A stretch of 64,000 bases of DNA, taken from an uncultured Pseudomonas sp. (lineage in GTDB: Bacteria > Pseudomonadota > Gammaproteobacteria > Pseudomonadales > Pseudomonadaceae). Positions 61,419 to 64,000 of the stretch are shown one piece after another (the first letter of the stretch is position 1; every line of letters starts with the position of its first letter). Made by a program: the position numbers and the translations under genes. Location: positions 992,001 through 1,056,000 of the forward strand of contig NZ_OX044366.1 of NCBI RefSeq assembly GCF_943846705.1. Reading direction: 5' to 3'. Below the pieces are notes generated by a model that was not told where the DNA came from, made no database searches, and saw nothing but the letters and a program-made list of their open reading frames with translations.

Positions 61419-62795
61419 ATGTCTGTACCCCCGCGTGTCGTTCAGCTTAACGAAGCGAACGCGTTCCTTAAGAAACACCCAGAGGTCTTGTTCGTCGACC
61501 TTCTAATTGCAGATATGAATGGTGTGGTGCGCGGCAAGCGTATCGAGCGCGCGAGCCTGCACAAGGTTTACGAACGCGGCATCAATCTCCCGGCTTCTCT
61601 ATTCGCACTGGATATCAACGGTTCGACGGTGGAAAGCACCGGCCTGGGCCTGGATATCGGCGATGCCGATCGTGTCTGCTACCCCATCCCCAACACCCTG
61701 TGCTACGAGCCTTGGCAGAAGCGCCCAACCGCGCAACTGTTAATGACCATGCACGAGCTGGAAGGCGAGCCGTTCTTTGCCGACCCGCGGGAAGTGTTGC
61801 GTCAGGTGGTTGAGAAGTTCGACGAACTGGGCCTTACCATCTGTGCGGCCTTCGAGCTGGAGTTCTACCTGATTGACCAGGCTAACGTGAACGGCCGTCC
61901 GCAGCCGCCACTGTCACCGTTATCAGGCAAACGCCCACACTCAACTCAGGTGTACCTGATCGACGACCTCGACGAATATGCCGAGTGCCTGCAGGACATT
62001 CTTGAAGGTGCCAAAGAGCAGGGCATTCCTGCCGACGCCATCGTCAAGGAAAGTGCGCCGGCGCAGTTCGAAGTGAACCTGCACCACGTCGCCGACCCGA
62101 TCAAGGCCTGCGACTACGCGCTGCTGCTCAAGCGCCTGGTGAAAAACATCGCCTACGACCATGAAATGGACACCACCTTCATGGCCAAACCGTACCCGAA
62201 CCAAGCGGGTAACGGTCTGCATGTGCACATCTCGATTCTCGACAAAGATGGCAAGAACATCTTCTCGTGCGAAGACCCCGAGCAGAACGATGCCTTGCGC
62301 CATGCAATTGGCGGCGTCCTGGAAACCATGCCGGCATCGATGGCCTTCCTCTGCCCTAACGTCAACTCTTACCGTCGTTTCGGTGCGCAGTACTACGTGC
62401 CGAACTCGCCGAGCTGGGGCATCGACAACCGTACCGTCGCCCTGCGTGTGCCAAATGACTCAGCTGATGCCGTGCGCATCGAACACCGCGTCGCGGGCGC
62501 TGACGCCAACCCGTACCTGCTGCTTTCAGCGGTATTGGCCGGCGTTCACCACGGCCTGACCAACAAGATCGAGCCGAGCGCGCCTATCGAAGGCAACTCC
62601 TACGAACAAAACGAGCAAAGCCTGCCGAACAACCTGCGCGATGCCCTGCGCGAGTTGGACGACAGTGAAGTTCTGGCGCGCTATATCGACCCGAAATACA
62701 TCGATATCTTCGTCGCCTGCAAGGAAAGCGAGCTGGCCGAGTTTGAGAACTCAATCTCCGACCTTGAGTACAACTGGTACTTGCACACGGTTTGA
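61419..62795 (+). CDS. spuI: SpuI, gamma-glutamylpolyamine synthetase
   Basis: A 458-residue glutamine synthetase-fold ligase (MSVPPRVVQLNEANAFL) that joins glutamate to a polyamine. Conserved parts are FDLLIADMNGVVRGK-like LLIADMNGVVRGKRI, APAQFEVNLHHVADP, FMAKPYPNQAGNGLHVH and EHRVAGADANPYLLL. It is a paralogue of SpuB and probably differs in amine preference. AAAGGTG precedes the ATG, and a terminator follows. Confidence 0.92.
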   Translation: MSVPPRVVQLNEANAFLKKHPEVLFVDLLIADMNGVVRGKRIERASLHKVYERGINLPASLFALDINGSTVESTGLGLDIGDADRVCYPIPNTLCYEPWQKRPTAQLLMTMHELEGEPFFADPREVLRQVVEKFDELGLTICAAFELEFYLIDQANVNGRPQPPLSPLSGKRPHSTQVYLIDDLDEYAECLQDILEGAKEQGIPADAIVKESAPAQFEVNLHHVADPIKACDYALLLKRLVKNIAYDHEMDTTFMAKPYPNQAGNGLHVHISILDKDGKNIFSCEDPEQNDALRHAIGGVLETMPASMAFLCPNVNSYRRFGAQYYVPNSPSWGIDNRTVALRVPNDSADAVRIEHRVAGADANPYLLLSAVLAGVHHGLTNKIEPSAPIEGNSYEQNEQSLPNNLRDALRELDDSEVLARYIDPKYIDIFVACKESELAEFENSISDLEYNWYLHTV

Positions 62796-62805
62796 TGCAA
62801 CACCC

Positions 62806-62834
62806 AACGCCGGCCTTCGAGCCGGCGTTTTTTT
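62806..62834 (+). terminator. Rho-independent terminator of spuI
   Basis: AACGCCGGC, loop CTTCGA, GCCGGCGTT, then further T residues: a perfect 9-bp stem 10 bases after the spuI stop. Confidence 0.93.
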
Positions 62835-62941
62835 ATTCCGTACAACGCGCCACCTACCTTTATTCGCACCCTCAGGCGAAGACGGGCAAGTTGCGCCGCG
62901 AATTCCTGCTGATGCCACATCAACCTCTTCGGGAGATCACT

Positions 62942-64000
62942 ATGCCTCGCCTGTTTGCCGTATTGCTGCTTACCCTGACGCCGCTGCTGGCCAGCGCCGA
63001 GGAGGTGATCCGCGTCTACAACTGGAACGACTACATCGCCCCCCAGGTGATTAAGGACTTCGAGGCCGAGAGCGGCATCCGCGTGGAATATCGCACCTAC
63101 AGCACCGACTCAGAGTTAGACACCATACTGGCCAGCGGCGAAGCCATCGACATCGCCGTGCCGTCGCATGACGCCCTGCCAGCACTGATCAATAACGGCA
63201 CCCTGCAGCCGCTGGACTTCAGCCTGCTACCGAACCGTAAACACATCGACAAGCAACTGCTCAGCACCCTGGTCGCCCTTGATCCAGCCAACCGCCATGC
63301 GCTGCCCTACCTGTGGGGCGCGGTAGGCCTGGCGATCAACACACCGCAAGCCGAAGCCGCGTTTGGCGGCCCACTGCCAGATAGCTGGAGCCTGCTATTC
63401 GACGCCGAACAGAGCTCACGCCTGGCCAGCTGTGGCGTCAGCGTGCTCGACGCTGCCGATGAAACCCTCACCGTGCTGCTCAACTACCAGGGTCGCAGCC
63501 TGGTACGCAGCGCGCCGAGCCGCATCGAGCGCACTAGCCGGGTCCTGGATGGTTTACGCCCCAACCTGCGCTATATCGACAGCGAGCGTTATATCGACGA
63601 CCTCAACCAGGGCAAACTCTGCGTGGCCATGGCCTGGGTCGGCGATGCACTGGCTGCCGCTGATGCCGGCCAGCCAGTACGCTTTCTCGTGCCGGATGAA
63701 GGCTCGGTGCTGTTTATCGACAGCCTGGTGATCCCCAGCACCGCCAAGCGCCCCGACCTGGCTCATCGTTTTATCGACTACCTGATGCAACCCAAAGTAG
63801 CCGCGCTGATCACCGCAGAAACCCTGTATCCCAGCGGCAATGCCGATTCCAGGGAGTTCCTCGACGAAGCCTTGCGCAACCAGCCCGGCCTTTACCCCAA
63901 CCGCGACACCAAACGCCGTCTGCACGCACTGGAAACCCCGCCAGAAAAACACAGAGCCGCCGTCGACGCCGTGTGGGCGCGCTTTCGTGGTGGCAGCTGA
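62942..64000 (+). CDS. Periplasmic polyamine-binding-like protein (PA0295 type)
   Basis: A 352-residue precursor ending exactly at the window edge. Signal peptide MPRLFAVLLLTLTPLLASAE; mature protein starts EEVIRVYNWNDYIAP, clearly of the PotD/PotF family, but more diverged than SpuD and SpuE (TDSELDTILASGEAIDIAV, GSVLFIDSLVIPS). The start at 62942 follows GGGAGATCAC. It has its own position after the spuI terminator, so it is likely separately transcribed, and may feed SpuFGH or act in sensing. Confidence 0.88.
   Translation: MPRLFAVLLLTLTPLLASAEEVIRVYNWNDYIAPQVIKDFEAESGIRVEYRTYSTDSELDTILASGEAIDIAVPSHDALPALINNGTLQPLDFSLLPNRKHIDKQLLSTLVALDPANRHALPYLWGAVGLAINTPQAEAAFGGPLPDSWSLLFDAEQSSRLASCGVSVLDAADETLTVLLNYQGRSLVRSAPSRIERTSRVLDGLRPNLRYIDSERYIDDLNQGKLCVAMAWVGDALAAADAGQPVRFLVPDEGSVLFIDSLVIPSTAKRPDLAHRFIDYLMQPKVAALITAETLYPSGNADSREFLDEALRNQPGLYPNRDTKRRLHALETPPEKHRAAVDAVWARFRGGS

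Overview
The window is chromosomal DNA of a Pseudomonas (Gammaproteobacteria) that does not look like P. aeruginosa itself. The diagnostic content is the alginate/twitching regulators algP, algQ, algR and algZ (fimS) packed around hemC-hemD-hemX-hemY, a class I adenylate cyclase, sutA beside an amt-glnK operon, and a complete spuABCDEFGH/spuI polyamine cluster. Gene order is recalled from memory of PAO1 rather than searched: positions 1 to about 33.6 kb follow the PA5250-PA5290 order, and about 36.5 to 64 kb follow the PA0295-PA0317 order. The window therefore appears to contain a rearrangement junction relative to PAO1.

Layout. 0-6.6 kb: a LysE-type exporter (cut at the left edge), a YheS ABC-F / small MscS-like / TerC operon, a TIGR02444 protein, the histone-H1-like AlgP, a periplasmic FKBP isomerase and AlgQ. 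6.9-13.0 kb: two back-to-back minus-strand operons, hemC-hemD-hemX-hemY (haem synthesis) and algZ-algR. 13.3-18.4 kb: argH, a nitrilase with a divergent HxlR/SCP2 regulator, a GFA-family protein, a GNAT acetyltransferase and two small conserved proteins. 18.5-22.5 kb: cyaA, rnk, a DUF1289 protein and cyaY. 22.9-27.5 kb: the lppL-lysA-dapF-DUF484-xerC-HAD operon with several start/stop overlaps. 27.7-33.6 kb: sutA, two tandem dissimilar ammonium channels with glnK (sigma-54 promoter and an NtrC-like site visible upstream), then ubiK and yifB. 33.7-36.5 kb: an orphan glutamine-amidotransferase-like hydrolase, a YjiK-type propeller protein and an FAH-family protein. 36.8-46.2 kb: D-2-hydroxyglutarate dehydrogenase divergent from serA, DUF523, a 2OG-Fe(II) oxygenase, DUF2059, an alpha/beta hydrolase, a thioredoxin-like protein, a six-helix chemoreceptor and an AraC regulator. 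46.3-48.7 kb: a HacB-type N-acyl-homoserine-lactone acylase.

The accessory part is 48.7-52.0 kb. It sits between hacB and spuH, which I recall as neighbours in PAO1. It holds a strikingly AT-rich 358-residue protein of no recognised family, a YegP/DUF1508 protein, two very small membrane proteins (one resembling a two-helix potassium-channel pore with an altered selectivity filter) and a secreted DUF302 protein. From 52.1 kb the spu operon imports putrescine and spermidine (SpuD/E binding proteins, SpuFGH transporter) and starts their breakdown through the gamma-glutamylation route (SpuB and SpuI ligases, SpuC transaminase, SpuA hydrolase). spuI and another binding-protein gene diverge from it at the right end.

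Non-coding features of note are two related intergenic repeats 12 kb apart, a nested-inverted-repeat element that provides the stop codon of the dehydrogenase gene, a decayed AraC gene fragment between cyaY and lppL, hairpins between spuD/spuE and spuE/spuF, and several good terminators. I saw no rRNA, tRNA, CRISPR array, phage or intact insertion sequence.
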